From: Capsicum annuum
Taxonomy: Eukaryota > Streptophyta > Magnoliopsida > Solanales > Solanaceae
DNA length: 64,000 nt
Reading direction: 5' to 3'
NCBI RefSeq assembly: GCF_002878395.1
Contig: NC_061111.1
Coordinates: 29,187,789-29,251,788 of the forward strand
The notes beneath the pieces were generated by a model. The model saw nothing but the letters and a program-made list of their open reading frames with translations. It was not told where the DNA came from and searched no databases. The translations under genes were made by a program, and so were the position numbers. Below, in pieces: positions 20,480-31,739 of this stretch. The first letter of the stretch is position 1, and each line of letters starts with the position of its first letter.

Positions 20480-21679
20480 ATGTCTCCTAAAATAAAGGAA
20501 ACTAAAAGGGATCAACTTTTGACCACCCAACAAAAATGGCTAGAGTACAGATAGTTTCAGAGAAACTTCCTGAACAATCTCAATTGAGGAAAAATAAAGC
20601 CGAGGAAAGTGAAAAATCCTTCTCACCAATGGGACATGAAATAATATCAAAATCCTAGTATGATTCTGTCAAAACCATTAGTATCGACAAATTTTGAGTT
20701 ATGATGCTGATGAATAACCCTGATAAAGTAACCGGTGATCATGTTCTTAAATGTCAGTTGGGGAAACATTTTGATGAACTAAGGAGAATTACAAAGAATG
20801 AAAACATAGAAAGACTTTTTAACAAGAGCTTCTTTGCATACTTTCTCGAGCTGCCTAAGGACTGTACTCTGTGTTTCCCAATGAGCATGGTATATGGTCT
20901 TCTCATGCGTAGGATCAAGTATGCGGATCAACTACTATGGCATGCCAGTTTGTTTTGGGTTAAAAGAGTTTGCCATAGTGATGGGCTTGAGATGTGATTG
21001 TATAGAAGAACCTCTCATCAAGGAAAACCCCCATAAAGGGTCCAACAAATGCAAGGGAAAAAATATAAGTTGTTGGGCATTGTTGGACATAGTAGCTACA
21101 AAGCGGCAGATTTGATGGCAGATCTCGAGGCTAAAAACATACCAAAGCACTGCAGGGAGAAGTTGTTCTTAGTTTGGTTTGTTCATTCTATTTTATTGGC
21201 AAGAGATGTCAAAAAATTCATAGAAGATGCTTTGTTGGCGCTTGCTGATGATTTTGACAAATTTAACGATTATCCCTGGGGATATGATAGTTACCAGTTG
21301 ACTGTCCACTATTTACTGAAAAAGCTATCCACAGGGACGATCACATTATACGACTTTCCCTGGGATTTCATGGTAAAATTGATCACCATTGTCACTCATC
21401 CATTAATTTATAATGAATATACTTATTATGACTTTTTTGCTTGCTTCCTATTTCTATTTTTTTAGGCTTAGGAATGTGAAGCCATTCCTCCCCTCCGAAA
21501 GCAGTTCAAGGATTACCCAGATGAGGTTTCTCATCCAATGATCCTTAGGTGGTTGGTTGCTGCAAAGGGCAGCAAAAAAAATATTATTAAGCAGGATGCT
21601 GATCTATTTAACCCTCCGGATGATGCAGTTCGTCTTCTTTCAACTAAAATAATTTACCTCAAAGAAAGATATTGAAATA

Positions 21680-21960
21680 AATATTCCACCTGTTGCGACA
21701 AATAGGTCATCTGTTGTAACAGATTACCCATCAACTGCAACTGGTGCAACAGATGGGTAATATGTTACGATAGATGATCCATATTTCACAACAGATTAAC
21801 CATCTGTTGCTTTAGTTCTCTGAACTCAAATGAAAAGATTACCCATCTGATGAAAATTATACAATAAATGTGTAATTTGATGCAATATATTGTTAATCTA
21901 TTATAACATACGGATCAACTGTTGTGGCAGCTAGGTCGTCTGTTACATAAGTTGGCTGTG
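21680..21960. repeat. Palindrome array in B1 intron
   Basis: About ten sites (GGTCATCTGTTGTAACAGAT, CATCTGTTGCTTTAG and variants) between the short exon and the middle exon. The matching intron of B2 (60600-61090) carries the same kind of array. Confidence 0.85.
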
Positions 21961-22033
21961 TTAAAATCCATGTGACCCAAATGACTACAAATTATTATTA
22001 TATGATTTAAATACCTATTATCTTTTTTTATAG

Positions 22034-22762
22034 GTCGTGCATTCTTAGATCGTGCCTATCGATGATGAGATAGGGATGACTTATTTTCTTACTTTGGCTC
22101 TTGTTGATACAAAAGAAGACCCAACAGTGGAGTTAATAAAGAAGGAATTGGTTGGAGCAACATCCATAAAAAGAGCAATTAGGCAAGGTTAGCCTAATCT
22201 TGAAGCTCTTCACGACCAACTTCAAACTGCAACAGATCTGAGTGCTTCTTCTGGGGGTATTGCTGGTGGAGTTTTTTGTGATGGTGGCAGCCATCCTGAT
22301 GCTGTTGCTATTGCCAGTTGTGATTATGAGCATGTTAGTGCTCAGCAAAAAATACATACTTTTGAAAACATCCCTTGCACAGCTCCCTCTCACCTCTACA
22401 CCGGTCCCTCCTACCCTTATAGTGGTCCTCATCACCCCTCCCCACCCTCATGTTCTCATTAAAAATGCAAAGTGTGCAAGGACAAAGATGATAAACTCCT
22501 TGAAAAGCTAGAGGCTATTGCTAAAGCTTCCAAGAAATTAAAATCCAGGAGGGGTGTCATACCATCCAACGAGGTTAGGGAGCCATGTACTCCTCCAGTG
22601 GAGGTTAGGAGGAAGCAAAGAAAAATTAGACAAATTCACTCCGTTTTGAAAACTGTAAAAACTTCAGCTCCTCCTGCTCCAAGAGTTGTTGAAGTTCAGG
22701 GGACACTGAAGAAGGTGGAAATATTCGTGGAACTTGGCAAGGAGAAGAAGAAGAAACTGTAA
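22034..22762 (+). pseudogene. Middle exon of B1 (Cys/Lys-rich linker)
   Basis: Frame runs VPIDDEIGMTYFLTLALVDT, VELIKKELVGATSIKRAIRQ, G-stop-PNLEALHDQL, later CKVCKDKDDKLLEKLEAIAK and KLKSRRGVIPSNEVREPCTP. The TAG at 22190-22192 is shared with B2 (60390-60392). Helical, basic linker between DUF1985 and Ulp1; the same pieces occur in C1 (KAKHDRVINDIDSLTTSVKE, FKRGIIPSKR). Confidence 0.6.
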
Positions 22763-23116
22763 GAAATCATGAATGGCAGGACGAAGGTTCAAAAAGAATA
22801 CACCATGCATTCATTTTCCACCAAAGACTTCACAAATTTGACAAATATGAGTGTGTGGTATGAGGACAATGTATTTACTTTTGCTAACCTAGATTTCCAA
22901 TCTAATCCATGAAGAAGAATCTATGCAGCAGATGTGTAATCTGTTGCAACAATTTGGTATTTTGTTGCAACATAATACACATCTGTTGCATAAGTTGCAT
23001 TGGCTGGGTAATTTGTGAACTGATTTAGAGAACCCTCTGCATCAAATTCTTTTCACTGTATTTTTATTCTTTACAATTACTAACCTATTTAAAAATTATC
23101 TTCTTATACCTAGTAT

Positions 23117-23813
23117 GTTGATGAAATTCTCTTCCTCATGAGGGGCAGGCAATTAGCGTACCTGGATGTTTATGATGTTGCTGATAGGATAATGGACCTC
23201 AACTTCTACAAAACTTTCAAGGATAGGTACGCTGATCTCCATAAGCTAGCTGATTCCGGTGATCCAAGATTTGATAAGTTAGTTTCTACGTTCCAATGGG
23301 ATGAAGAAACAATTAAATATGTTAGAGGGAAGAGGCCATATACACACGGCAAGAGCTAGACCAAGGCAAAGAGAATCCTTGCAGTCATAAACATGGAGGT
23401 CAAAAATTTTCTCGTTGTTGAGATATTACTCTACGAGGGAAAGATTATGGTTTATGACTGCAACTTACCTATCTTCAGCGAGGACATGATTTTTTACCTA
23501 CATGCAACCACTCTTGAAGTTGTTGCCCAAGTTGTTCACGTAGAGTAAGCTGATGGATTATTTGCCGACTGAAGTCTTGACGAAGGAATCATGGGATTTT
23601 GAAGGTCGAAATAAGAATATCGAGCTCCTAAAAAATAAAACTGATGCAACGTGTTGGCGATACTCGCTTGTATACATCGAGTGTTTTCTGATTGGCATAG
23701 AAATGACCGGTATGTGCGACGCCATTGTAGGAAAGATGAAATGGATTTGGGCTTATGGGGTACTAACTAAATGGTTGGATCCCGTGTGTAAAAAAGAATA
23801 TATACAAAGATAG
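23117..23813 (+). pseudogene. Ulp1-like C-terminal exon of B1
   Basis: Matches the last exon of B2 residue for residue in many places (DVYDVADRIMDLNFYKTFKD, KYVRGKRPYTHGKS, KAKRILAVIN, VYDCN, WAYGVLTKWLDPV). In Ulp1 terms the His position is changed (VKNFLVVEIL where B2 has IHYRVVEIL) and stops interrupt it at 23357, 23547 and 23568. Where a catalytic DCG-x-F motif is expected it reads DATCWRYSLVYIECF. No activity expected. Confidence 0.6.
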
Positions 23814-23879
23814 AAACAAACACGATAATAATTTTTTTTTCAAGCCACTTCACTTTACACGTGGCAATAAATTTTAGGT

Positions 23880-24245
23880 CTAACCAAGTTGAATTTTTAT
23901 GATGCAACAAATTTTATATATGTTGTAACAAATATAATGCCTGTTATGACAAATTGATTATCTGTTGGAATAGGTTGGTCATCTATTACATTAGTAAATA
24001 TTTCCTAGTCTATCTGTTGCAACAGATGTCCAATCTGTTGTAATATATATAATCTATCTATTACAACTGATAGGTAATCTGTTGGAAAAAATCCAGAAAG
24101 TAGGAAGACCTGTTATATAAATTTCAGCAGATGATCTTCGTATTGCATCTCAGGTTGCAACATATGTCTAAATCTATTTGTTAAGATATGTCATCTGTTG
24201 CAGCAGATGTATTATTTGTTGCGATATTTGAATCTAGTATTCCAT
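23880..24245. repeat. Palindrome array between the 3' ends of B1 and C1
   Basis: Dense array, exact 16-bp palindrome at 24012-24027, many variants (CATCTGTTGCAGCAGATG). It lies in the space between two convergent genes. The equivalent space between C2 and B2 (57000-57280 and 58490-58700) also carries arrays. Confidence 0.85.
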
Positions 24246-24619
24246 TTCAATTAACATGTTCAAAACTAAGGATTAAATTATATTCATAGACAACATAAAA
24301 TAAGTTGAAGCCTTTAGAAATTACATGAAATAACTCAACAAATAAATGAAATGTATAAAAAATCATTATGGGTACCAATGATCTACTCTACAAATAAATC
24401 AACAAGTTAAACCAAGGAGTATAGGTTATTACATTGATGGACTCAAGCTATAAATATCTAATCAATATGGATAAGTTGTTCTTCATACGGTGTTATGAAA
24501 TTCGGCGTTGGTCGTCGTGGATCTTTAATGTCGCTTATGTACGGCTACTGAGCTTTCGTTTCTTTGTATTTTCATAAAAGAGAAACATATATTTTGTGGA
24601 GTAATTTAGCATCAAGTCC

Positions 24620-25130
24620 ATTATTTAGTACTTATAATCCATCATTCAAATACTCGGTGTAAGCGGCAATAAAAGGATCGCAATTTCCACGTTTTAAAAA
24701 ATAGATAATCCATATCTTACAGTTCATGTAAGCGTTGTGAAATTTATGCAGTGAAACTAAATCATGACACTTATACTTACAGGATACCAATGGTTTATTG
24801 AGCAATTCCTTCAACATATTGTACATCAAATGGATTACCCAATTTATCTCGGTATGCTTCAATTGTTGATCAATCAGTACAAACCTTTTAGTCCAAAAAA
24901 TCACTCATATCAAGGTAAGTAGGCATTATTTTGGCCAACTTTTGTATCTCAGACGAAGGCTCGGAATGTCTCCTTCACAACATCGAGTCATAAACTCGGA
25001 TGTGCCTCTTTTTTAGAACAACGATAGCCAACATCCAATGGAATTCATCACCACAATTGATTGGGATGTATACTTCGTCGACCAAATGCTAAGGTAAGCC
25101 ATCCAGAATGCTAAAACCTTTGATGATGTT
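24620..25130 (-). pseudogene. Ulp1/C48 catalytic region of C1
   Basis: Reading from VDEVYIPINCGDEFHWMLAI through VYDSM, EIQKLAKIMPTYLDMSDFLD, TIEAYRDKLGNPFDVQYVEG, a donor GTAAGT at 24780, then the Cys exon with NCDPFIAAYTEYLNDG. Known family chemistry: His, Asp, Gln and Cys cleave SUMO-type isopeptide bonds. Here His, Asp and Cys codons remain but four nonsense codons break the frame (after DSM, FLD, CTD and AQ). The intron before the Cys exon is in the same place as in copy A. Confidence 0.75.
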
Positions 25131-25879
25131 GATTAAGCATTCCTCATTTCAGAAAACTTTTGGCTATTGTTGACAATACCTATCATAGGCATTATTGATG
25201 TAAACTTTGTACAAACAATTGCCTATCGTGTATCTGTATTGTTTTTGTGTTTGCAATTTGGCATTCTTTCGGAGGTAGTAAAAATTGACATCGATATGCT
25301 GCACATATTATCAAACATTTCAGATTACGTGATAAAAAAATTAATATGCAGATGTAATTAAATAAAGTATTAATTAATAGTAATATATATGACATTTAAA
25401 CCTCATCATTCCAGCAAGTTTGAGGCTATTACATCAAATAGAACCAATTTTTCATTCTGGAATGTGCAACAACAAAGTTGAATATATCAAAATCAAAACT
25501 CGATTCATTCAATTTGTAGTATTCATCATTTTTTTTCTACATGATGATTTATATGTGTTAATGTCACGTTCTTACAACAAGAATAGTATAAACCAAAATC
25601 TTTAAAAATTGATTTATGTACTTGCTGGCATAATACTTTAATAGCCCATCGGTAATCCATTCTGAATAGTCGTTGATCAATTGTGTTAGTCTTTTGGAGC
25701 CTCTTCCGAGATGTTGAACCCTTCAAATGGGTAATTCTTCCATTCTCCCGAACTGACAGGCTCCACTTTTTCTTCTTCTTTGTAAAACATTAATGGATTA
25801 TCAACTGTGATATTATTCTCTTCAGTTGTGGCTTCTACTGTGAAATCCACTTGGAAATCCAAAATTATCAATGCTAATT

Positions 25880-26200
25880 CCAGCTATATAACAAATTGTC
25901 ATCTATTGCAACAAAAGAGCCTTATGTTGCAATAGATGGATCATCTGTTGGGATGAATTCGAACAGGTAAATCAAAGAAGTACGATAATTTTGAACAGAT
26001 GACCCATTTATTGCAACATAAGACTCTTCTATTGCAACAGATAACACATATGATGTAATAGGTTAGACAACAGTTGAAACAGATGTATATATCTGTTTGA
26101 TAATTTTTAGCAGATGCATGATCTGTTGAAACAGATATATGCCTGTTTATTTGTTGGAACAGGTGATGTACATTCAACTTCTTGGGCTCATACTGCTCTT
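25880..26200. repeat. Palindrome array in C1 intron
   Basis: About twelve sites between the middle exon and the Ulp1 exons, such as GGATCATCTGTTGGGATG, CATGATCTGTTGAAACAGAT and TATTGCAACAGATAAC. The open frame of the middle exon runs on into this array by chance, giving a Cys/Ile-rich tail that should not be counted as protein. Confidence 0.8.
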
Positions 26201-26770
26201 CTATGGCCCTTGCATACTGAACATCTGTACAAGACAAAGATAGAGACGTTGTAATTATTTTTTTTTTTATGCTTAATGATGCCTTGGAAGTATCTTTCCT
26301 TCTTCTCTTAGCTGCCTTGATCTCTAGTGGAGTGTATTGATATGAAATTCTCTTTGATGGAATGATACCCCTCTTAAATGCGATTTCCTTTACAGAAGTA
26401 GTTAGTGAATCGATATCATTAATTACTCTATCGTGTTTTGCCTTGTAGTCTTGACATTTGCATGTAGAACATTCTCTAGATGTGGCAAAATTTGAAGAAA
26501 AATCTATACAACGAGTATAATCATAATCATAATGGCTTGTTGTTTCAAAAATGGTAAGAGGAACATCATTAGCCCCAACAGTAGCACCACTACTACTACC
26601 ACTACGACAACCGTCGTCAACAACAACAAGTCCACCCTCTAAAATTATTTTTCTTGTGATGACTGTTGCTCCAAACAATTCTATTTTTATTCCATCAATG
26701 ACCTTAGGGTCCGGTAAAGTTTGCATAGATCGTAAAGTAAGAAAAAAAGGCATCTTCAACTCTCGGTTGG
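26200..26770 (-). pseudogene. Middle exon of C1
   Basis: Longest open stretch of this gene: MKMPFFLTLRSMQTLPDPKV, ELFGATVITRKIILEGGLVV, then a Gly/Ser/Asp-rich stretch, CSTCKCQDYKAKHDRVINDI (a CxxCxC cluster), a helical segment and KAAKRRRKDTSKAS, a likely nuclear-localisation cluster. It is equivalent to the middle exons of B1, B2 and C2. Confidence 0.6.
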
Positions 26771-28149
26771 TCAGAACAAGACATAGATGGACAATCTAAA
26801 ATAAATTGGTACATATATTAGAATGATGATAAAATTATTTAAAATAATCACTAATTAAAATAAAAACTTGACTAGAATTGGACTTACTGCTTTCTTAGGG
26901 GGTTGAAAAGATAAAAAAATTTTGCATTTCTATCGGTTTTGGCCGACAACCATCTTAGGATTCTTGGACAGAAAACTTCTTCCTGGTAATTCACTTATTG
27001 TCTTAAATAAGGAATGACTTCAAATGCCTAAGCCTATAACATAACGTCAATAAATCAAAAGCATTATTGAATAAAAAAATAATGAATCATATCATGATAA
27101 AAAAGAAATATTTACCATGAAGGCCCATGGAAAGCCATATAAGTTGACTATCTTTGGCGTTAATGGAGTCAACAAATATTGGTCAGTCATTTTGAAGCTT
27201 TCATAACCCCAAGGATAGTTGTTAAATGCCTCAAGATCCTCGGAGAGCTTTATTAAACCAACACTTATGTTGTTGTTAACGTCTCTCGCTGAAAGAATAT
27301 TATGTACAAACCAAACCAAGCACAATGATTGGTTATTCTTCTTTGAGAGTCCTTTACCTTTCAACACTTCTATCAAATTTTTGTTTTTGAAGCTTGAACC
27401 AACAATCGACACCAGGTCATCACATCACTCAACTTTTCTTTACCTTTTTTGGGTATGCGGGGTGCTTTTTTTGGGTCAGAGTAGGTGTAACTCCAGAAGG
27501 AGAAGGAAGATAATATTTTAGTCCAATAACTATGGAAAACTCCTTCCAACCAAAACAAATAGGTATGCCACAATAATTTATCCATACCTCATCCATCTTG
27601 TCTTTGTTTTCATACATAAACCTACGTTTGAAAAGATCGTATACCATTTTCATCTGGAAACGAGCATTACTGTCCTCAGACAAATCAAGATATTGCCCAA
27701 AGCAGCTTTTCCTGAAATAAGCATCCAATTTTTGTTCTCAAAGTATTTTTCTGAAGGCGTCGAAAGATTTTCCCATGGCTGACTTAACCACGAAATCACC
27801 CGTTAAATCTGTGGCACCATCGCACTGTATTCTCACAGGATAATAATCAGTGCTGAAGGTTTTGACCAACTCTTTGATAGAAGGGTTATTAATATTTGGA
27901 TCATCTCTTTTGAGACATTCCTCCTCCCCACGTTCATTATCTTTTGCTCTTGATCAAGATAACACTTGTAAAGCAAGTTCATAGAGTGGTGGATGTAGCT
28001 GAGCTGCTGCACTTGTTCCTTTACTTGGACTTGATTCGGTTTCTTTTCTTTTGAGAGCCATATTATCTTAAATTAACTGGAACATAAAATAGATTATAAT
28101 TGATTAATGAATCGTTATAAAGGAATAACAGTAAATCTAATATGCATAA

Positions 28150-28965
28150 TGGTAAGGTAAAATAACAGTTCCAATAGACCACATATCTGTTGCACTAAGT
28201 ATGTTATCTGTTGCAATATATAACCGATCTGTTGAAAAGGATGAGTAAATCGTTGGAAATAATAAAAATAGATCTCTAATCTGTTGCGACAGGTAGTTTA
28301 TTTTTTGCAACATATAACCAACCTGTTGCAAGGATGAGTAATCCATTGTAAATAGTAAAAACAGATCCCTAATCTATTGCACCAGGTAGTTTATCTATTG
28401 TAACATATAACCAACTTGTTGCAATAGATGAGTAATTTGTTGGAAACAGTAAAAATAGATCATACATCTGTTGCCCAGGTATGTTATATGTTACAACATA
28501 TAACCGACCTGTTGCAACGGATGAGTAAGCTATTGGAAATAATAAAAATAGATCACTAATCTTTTGCACCAGGTAGTTATCTATTGCAACATATAACCAA
28601 TCTGTTGCAATGGATGAGTAATCAATTAGAAACCATAAAAATAGATCACTAATCTGTTGCACTAGGTATGTTATCTGTTGCAACATATAACTGAACTATT
28701 GCAACAGATGAGTAAATCGTTAGAAATAATAAAAATAGATCACTGATCTGTTGAAACATATCATTCATCTGTTGCAAAATGAGTTATCTGTTAGATTAAT
28801 ATTGTTTAGATTTCTTCCAAACAGAAGAGTCGTCTGTCGCAACAGATGAATGATCTGCTAGATTGTTCATCTGTTGCATCAGATTTTAATCTGGTGCATC
28901 AGATATTTTCATCTGCTGCATCAGATGTATTCATATGTTGCAGTAGATATTTCATCTATTGCAAT
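28150..28965. repeat. Palindrome array in the 5' region of C1
   Basis: About 800 bp of repeats with a higher-order unit of about 115 bp, about five copies: GATCACTAATCTGTTGCACC, AGGTATGTTATCTGTTGCAA, CATATAACCGACCTGTTGCA, GATGAGTAATCxxTTGGAAA. By comparison with C2 this is the intron between a non-coding leader exon and the ATG exon. Confidence 0.9.
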
Positions 28966-29610
28966 ACCATTTTTACCAAGACAAACAACAAATAACCCAG
29001 CAACAGCAACACATCATAAACACACACACACACACTAAGAAGGGGTCTCCACTAAGAACATCAACTATGAATAAAAATAACCAATAAATCCGAATCAACA
29101 GTACGAAAACAAGAAGAATAAATGTCAGAAATTAGGATTTTATTCAATTCACATTTCAATACTAGAAGAGTCGTTGACTCAAGTTCCTCTATTTCTTCAT
29201 AATTTTTTACCTGTAAAAAAAATGGGATGACGAAGAACTCAAAGTTGTTGTCGCCGGAGAAGTATTCACATCAATTGATGGTTGAAAGTCAAAGAAAACT
29301 CACTCGACTATTTTCCACTAGAGGTTGAAGTCGTCGGGGATTGAAGGGAGAATTTCACAGAACTGTTGGTTGGGAGAGAGTTTAGAGAAGTTGTCAAGAG
29401 AGAGAGAGGAGAGTTTGGATTGAAGAGGGGTGTGCGTTGATTTGTATTTTTGAAAAGATTAGAAAGTTTTAAAAATATTAATCAAGTTCATACTTAACTT
29501 AATCAAGTTTTCTAATGATGTTTGATCCTTTGAGTTGGTCAATGTCACCAATTCTCCATTCAAGACTTAAAAGACACCTTTCCTTCAATTTTCTCATGTT
29601 ACTCCTACCT
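28965..29610 (-). other. Leader and outer end of element C1
   Basis: Minus-strand leader with CTCTCCTCTCTCTCTC (29396-29412), a (CA)n run at 29017-29034 and the donor segment TTTTTTACAG/GTAAAA-like near 29210. Its outer edge, near 29605, matches the outer edge of C2 near 52350 (CATGAGAAAATTGAAxGAAA). Beyond it the two flanks differ, so this marks the boundary of the duplicated composite. Confidence 0.6.
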
Positions 29611-29970
29611 CATTGAGGTAAGGAAATTGCTTCTAAATGACCCAAGAGACTCAAGTGATTCATATTATAGTAACTAAAATGATAAAAATATAATAATTAC
29701 AATTTGATGAAGATCATAAATTAAAAAATATTTTTGTATTTTGCAAAATGTCAGCATGTAATTCTATTCAATGAAATTTGAAAATTTGAATTTTTAAAAT
29801 TATGTTTTTTTTTTTAAATTTAAAGATGTGTTTGGACATGCGTCTTACTTAGAATTTTTTAAAGCTTTATGAATGAATTTGGAGAATTTGATCAAATATC
29901 ACGGACAAATAGATATTTGAAAATAAATTTTTGAAAACTACTCCCGATATTCATGACCAAAAAGCTAGCT

Positions 29971-31017
29971 ATACTCCCTCCCTTTCATTTTACTTGACCT
30001 CTATATAAAAAATAAATATTTATTTTACTCGTCCATTTTAGCAAATTAAGAGATTAGTACCCCCCCACCCCCCCCCCCCCCCCTTCCTTCTCCCATTTTT
30101 TTTTAATTTGTTTCATTTAAAATCTTCTTATTATGCACTTGCTCCTTTAATCTTTCAAGAATAGTTTGAACCAAATTTTCTTATTATTTCCTTGTCCAAT
30201 AAATGTGATTATTATTAATTTGAAAAATAATATTAAGATTTAATTAAAAATATATTAATAAAATTACTTTTAATTTAATAGGAGTAAGTGATTTATTAAA
30301 GAGTGTGCTCAATTTAAATGAAGTAAATAAAAAGATAAAAAAGATAATAAATACTATAATTGAAAAGATAATTAATAAAATTAATTTAATAAAATAGATC
30401 TTTAAAACTTTTGTATGATTAATATTAATTTGTAAAATAATATAAGATTAAATTAGAAATAGATTAATAAAATTACATTTAATTTCATAGGAGTAAGTGA
30501 TTTATTAAAGAGTGTGCTAAATTTAAATAAAGTAAATAAAAATTGAAAGGATAATTAATAAAATTAATTTAATAAAATATATCTTTAAAACTTTTGTATG
30601 ATTGATATTAATTTGTAAAATAATATAAGATTTAATTAGAAATAGATTAATAAAATTACATTTAATTTCATAGGAGTAAGTGATTTATTAAAGAGTGTGC
30701 TCAATTTAAATAAAGTAAATAAAAAATAAAAAAGATAATAATTAAATACTATAATTTTAAAAAAAGTAATAAAATTAATTTAATAAAATATACCTTTAAA
30801 ACTTTTTTCTAAACATGTACCAAATTCACAAAAGTCAAACAATATACAGGGGGAAATATAAGGCAAAGAAAAGTAGAATTGAAAGTAGGACCACTCAAAG
30901 AAGAGATACCAAACAAATTACTTTTTATGTGAGGCCTATCCTTTTAGCCACATGTGAAATTCTCATTAGCCCTTGGGAGGATGTGAGGACGACCAAAATG
31001 AAACATCCTCCCTTATA
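29971..31017. mobile_element. MITE-like unit with internal tandem repeats
   Basis: Left end ATACTCCCTCCCTTTCATTT and right end, read on the minus strand, GGGAGGATGTTTCATTTTGG are similar terminal inverted sequences of the CTCCCTCC class. The interior holds a C tract (30061-30082) and three tandem AT-rich units (30211-30808). It encodes nothing; the open frame at 30815-31018 has no recognisable domain. Confidence 0.45.
30211..30808. repeat. Three tandem AT-rich units of about 183-210 bp
   Basis: Units begin at ATTAATTTGAAAAATAA (30214), ATTAATTTGTAAAATAA (30424) and again at 30607, each with GGAGTAAGTGATTTATTAAA and GAGTGTGCTxAATTTAAAT. The first unit is longer by about 27 bp. Confidence 0.9.
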
Positions 31018-31055
31018 ATAAGTAGTAATATAATAAATAATAAAAATAATCTATA

Positions 31056-31730
31056 TCTATAATATATTAAAAGTGTGAAGATTCTTAGAAAAGTGATTTG
31101 AAATTTTTGCCCTTCATTAAAAGATTCCGCAATAGATAAAATTATCTTTTTACAATTTTATTTTAATTTATAATATTGAATATTAACTATAATAAATATA
31201 TAAGAAAATTAAATTGAGAAGATTTTCTACTTTTAGTTAAATTCCTATATTTATTGCAATATTTTGTTAAAGAAATCCAACTTCAAAGAAATTATTATGT
31301 ACATTTATTTTATTAAGGTAAAATTCTAAATATTTTAGAAAAATTGTTGAAACTATTTTATATAAAATAGATTTAGATTCCTAAAAGAAGAAGAAAAAAA
31401 ATTCTTGCAAAAACTATACACAATGCATGATTTTTTCCAATTTAAAAAGGGTATTTGGACTTTCCAAAACAAGAAAAAAAGGTTCTGTATTTTAAGGTTA
31501 GGACTTTATTCCTTTCTTATAATATTTTAATTTAGGAGTTATTATATTTTATTTTATTTTTCAATTTTAAATATAGTTCAAACTTCAACTTATATGTCAA
31601 GTACGCTAAATGTATCATATATGTCTAATTTTGAAAAAGAAAAAATCATAGAAATATAACCAAATGTTTCACATATATTTCAGTTGTATCACATAGTAAT
31701 CCTCCGCCGTCACTTTCCTTTCACTATCAG
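31056..31730 (+). mobile_element. Possible Helitron 5' end and AT-rich DNA
   Basis: A/TCTATAATATATTAAAAGTG at 31056 looks like a Helitron 5' terminus (TC start, A before it). No hairpin plus CTRR 3' end was found before the LINE at about 31740, so it may be truncated. The rest is AT-rich without genes. Confidence 0.3.
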
Positions 31731-31739
31731 CTAGTTTAA

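Larger units (their letters stand above)
20480..23813 (+). pseudogene. DUF1985/Ulp1-like gene B1
   Basis: Begins MSPKIKETKR, as B2 begins MSPKIKESES. Exons: N-terminus and DUF1985 (20480-21372, donor TG/GTAAAA), a short exon (21466-about 21628), a middle exon (about 22034-22762) and the Ulp1-like exon (about 23117-23813). DUF1985 hallmarks: FNKSFFAYFLELP, MVYGLLMRRIKYAD, FGLKEFAIVMGLRCD, LFLVWFVHSILLARDVKKF, NDYPWGYDSYQLTVHYLLKK. The middle exon is Lys-rich after a CK-x2-CK-x4 segment. The gene is dead: several frameshifts in the N-terminus and DUF1985, TAG for Trp at the start of the short exon, TAG at 22190-22192, and stops in the Ulp1 part. Palindrome arrays fill the introns at 21680-21960 and 22920-23010. 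Confidence 0.75.
24458..28061 (-). pseudogene. DUF1985/Ulp1-like gene C1
   Basis: Starts [20 protein letters not shown]. Exons: N-terminus plus DUF1985 (28061 to about 27112, donor CATG/GTAAAT), middle exon (about 26770-26200) and Ulp1 exons (about 25880-24458). DUF1985: CFGQYLDLSEDSNARFQMKM, FGWKEFSIVIGLKY, LCLVWFVHNILSARDVNN, YPWGYESFKMTDQYLL. The protein ends KDPRRPTPNFITPYEEQLIH. Ulp1 keeps His in EFHWMLAIVV (about 25040) and Asp in VYDSM (about 24988). The Cys motif reads NCDPFIAAYTEYLNDG (about 24670) instead of DCGPF. Stops interrupt it: TGA near 27950 and 27745, and four in the Ulp1 part, all explained by C-to-T or G-to-A changes. Clearly dead, but the domain order is complete. Confidence 0.8.

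Noticed and set aside
28137..28686. Minus-strand frames with LFLLFPIAYSSVATGRLYV repeats
   Set aside because: Translation of the higher-order palindrome array in the 5' region of C1; by comparison with C2 this is intron.
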